From an uncultured Carboxylicivirga sp. (lineage in GTDB: Bacteria; Bacteroidota; Bacteroidia; Bacteroidales; Marinilabiliaceae), in NCBI GenBank assembly GCA_947491945.1, contig CANLLN010000003.1:219888-283887 (forward strand): a stretch of 64,000 bases of DNA, read 5' to 3'. The notes below the pieces were generated by a model. The model saw only the letters and a list, made by a program, of their open reading frames with translations. It had not been told where the DNA came from and ran no database searches. Of this stretch, positions 62,699-64,000 are shown in pieces. Both the position numbers and the translations under genes were made by a program. The number at the start of each line of letters is the position of its first letter. Positions within the stretch are counted from its first letter, which is position 1.

Positions 62699-63190
62699 AT
62701 GAAATTCTTAGGAAAGATTCAGTCCTTGTTGGGTAATGGTGTTTTTAAGGATGTGGGTGATCTCATCGACCGGTTTGTAACAACAGGGGTTGAAAAGCAA
62801 CAGCTCAAAACAGAGCTATTGGAGTTACGGCACCGTCATGAACTGGAGGCTGTGAAATTATCGCTGGAGGCTGAGCAGGAATTTAATCAACGTATTAAAG
62901 ACCTGGAGGGAACGGCTAAAGATTTGCATCAATCGGGTTGGTTGGGTAAGATGGTGCTGTTTATGCGGGGTGCGCAGCGGCCTTTGTGGGGTTACTTTGT
63001 GGCGTACATGGATTACATGGTGTTTGCCGGTAACTGGTCATTGAAGGGCAATGAGAAGCTGGAGTCGGCTTTTTGGATCATTAACTTCCTGGTGCTGGGC
63101 TTTTTGTTTGGTGAACGGGCGGTTAAGAATGTGGCGCCGCTGGTGAGTGAAATGATGAGTAGGAAAAAGGGAGAAGGTGTTAGCTCTTAG
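62699..63190 (+). CDS. 3TM holin-like protein
   Basis: A 163-residue protein with an N-terminal coiled coil (QLKTELLELRHRHELEAVKL, EAEQEFNQRIKDLEG) and hydrophobic segments from residue 80 on (LGKMVLFMRGAQRPLWGYFV, FWIINFLVLGFLFGERAVK). The motif RGAQRPLWGYFV is typical of the three-helix holins found in phages and gene transfer agents. Holins permeabilise the inner membrane for endolysin release. The start ATG is 62699, about 50 bases after the terminator. Confidence 0.75.
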   Translation: MKFLGKIQSLLGNGVFKDVGDLIDRFVTTGVEKQQLKTELLELRHRHELEAVKLSLEAEQEFNQRIKDLEGTAKDLHQSGWLGKMVLFMRGAQRPLWGYFVAYMDYMVFAGNWSLKGNEKLESAFWIINFLVLGFLFGERAVKNVAPLVSEMMSRKKGEGVSS

Positions 63191-63345
63191 GTATTAGCTA
63201 GTAGGTGTTAGCTCTTAGGGGATAGGGGTGAGGAAGGAGTTGATTAGTTGAAGAGTTGAAGGGTTTAGGAGTTGAAGAGTTGAAAAACTGGGGAATTGAA
63301 AAATTGGTGAATTGAGAAATGGGTTGAGGAGTGGAATTGGGGAGG
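63180..63345. repeat. Low-complexity repeats before the DUF5675 gene
   Basis: TTAGCTCTTAGG / GTTAGCTAGTAGGTG units are followed by TTGAAGAG-type units, the same family as at 62255-62550, including the 24-base exact repeat at 63296-63319. Confidence 0.7.
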
Positions 63346-63440
63346 TGAGTAATGCTATGAGTGGGATGATGGTTCCCCCTCTGCCTTCGGCATTTTCATC
63401 TCGGCTGCGCTCGATGACCGCCCAAGGGGAGAATAGGTTT
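63342..63440. repeat. Dispersed repeat, copy 2
   Basis: Second copy of the element at 61898-62035, lacking the first TCTCCCC palindrome and its following segment. It directly precedes the DUF5675 start and is open in that reading frame, which lengthens the ORF artificially. Confidence 0.7.
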
Positions 63441-63458
63441 GAGGGATGCGTAAAAATT

Positions 63459-63920
63459 ATGGCGATGGATTTGAAGGTTGTAAGGTATAGTGGTTCCGGG
63501 GAGAGTACATTAGGGCTGCTGTTTATTGATGGTGCATTTGCTTGTTATACATTGGAGGATGAGCACCGAACCATTAAGGTGATGGGTGAAACGCGGATCC
63601 CGGCCGGTAGGTATCGGGTGGAGTTGCGTAGCTATGGTGGCCACCATTGGCGTTACCTAAAGCGCTATGGTTCTGAATTTCATAAGGGGATGTTGCAGAT
63701 TATGAATGTGCCCGGCTTTACCGATATTTTGATTCATAAGGGCAATGATGATGATGATACGGCCGGTTGTTTGCTTGTTGGTGATACAGCTAATAATAAC
63801 CAGGTTACAGATGGCTTCATTGGTAATAGCACGGTGGCATATAATCGCATTTATCCGTTTGTAAGGGATGCAATTTTGAGGGGGGATGAGGTGTTTTTGG
63901 AGGTAGTTGTCAGGTGCTAG
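63459..63920 (+). CDS. DUF5675-family protein, probable phage-type lysis or tail protein
   Basis: A 153-residue protein from ATG 63459 (MAMDLKVVRYSGSGES); the frame upstream runs through repeat DNA and is not real. The sequence FIDGAFACYTLEDEHRTIKV, GETRIPAGRYRVELR, MLQIMNVPGFTDILIHKGN and DDTAGCLLVGDTANNNQ matches DUF5675, whose fold is related to L,D-transpeptidase/YkuD-like domains in phage lysis modules. The GxLxV-Cys line holds a candidate active cysteine. No signal peptide; export would depend on the adjacent holin-like protein. Confidence 0.8.
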   Translation: MAMDLKVVRYSGSGESTLGLLFIDGAFACYTLEDEHRTIKVMGETRIPAGRYRVELRSYGGHHWRYLKRYGSEFHKGMLQIMNVPGFTDILIHKGNDDDDTAGCLLVGDTANNNQVTDGFIGNSTVAYNRIYPFVRDAILRGDEVFLEVVVRC

Positions 63921-64000
63921 GGATGAACCTGCTACATTTGTAAGGACAGTAAGTTAAGATATATGGCTCTAAATTATATATCTTAGAATCATTATGAGTG

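Noticed and set aside
63312..63458. N-terminal extension of the DUF5675 protein
   Set aside because: The extension is encoded by the dispersed repeat copy 2 and by low-complexity DNA; the domain begins at ATG 63459.

Overview
The window looks like a chromosome segment from a Bacteroidota species, probably order Marinilabiliales or a nearby marine or anaerobic lineage. The evidence is an 1,101-residue SecA, long NusB, families largely confined to this phylum (DUF4270, DUF4249, DUF4293, DUF4301, DUF5606, DUF3276), TonB-dependent receptors, many lipoproteins, weak Shine-Dalgarno sequences, and several promoters of the TTTG / N19-22 / TAnnTTTG type. The assignment is inference from gene content; no 16S gene, tRNA or CRISPR array was seen.

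From 1 to about 42,900 the window is mostly core genome: the end of a TonB receptor, a dicarboxylate symporter, a Crp/Fnr regulator divergent from an OsmC protein, envelope proteins (DUF4270 lipoprotein, barrel protein, Kelch lipoprotein), secA-lgt, DUF4301, a FadL-like porin with an SGNH lipoprotein, Hsp20, a secreted metallophosphoesterase, cobO, a TonB receptor/DUF4249 pair, a nucleoside phosphorylase with a SirB1-like protein and pepD, a FeoA-FeoB fusion with its Cys-rich partner, and the run nusB-DUF1573-yajC-ybbR-coaE-DUF5606.

From about 43,000 to 58,800 lies an accessory block. Two nearly identical 65-bp direct repeats (42995-43059 and 58720-58784) bound it. Inside are a collapsed IS66 element holding a decayed second transposase, a ten-gene minus-strand operon, and a chimeric ORF joining a DnaC-like ATPase remnant to an IS1595-type transposase. 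The operon (57150 to 44571) reads: IclR regulator, beta-propeller/di-heme cytochrome, Rid-like protein, exported cupin, VOC protein, DhaK-like and DhaL-like kinase subunits, LsrF-like thiolase, beta-propeller lipoprotein, and a 1,340-residue NPCBM/hydrazine-synthase-alpha-like/cytochrome c/FGE fusion. LsrF is the last enzyme of autoinducer-2 breakdown in enterobacteria. Here it travels with a two-subunit kinase instead of LsrK, without LsrG or Lsr transporters, and with periplasmic heme proteins. This is the best candidate for an undescribed system: oxidation or capture of a short hydroxy-ketone outside, then phosphorylation and CoA-dependent cleavage to DHAP and an acyl-CoA inside.

From 59,000 to the end there is a Fic protein with its own inhibitory motif next to a 67-residue protein, then a small phage-like set (251-residue conserved protein, one-helix membrane protein, 3TM holin-like protein, DUF5675 protein) separated by dispersed and low-complexity repeats.
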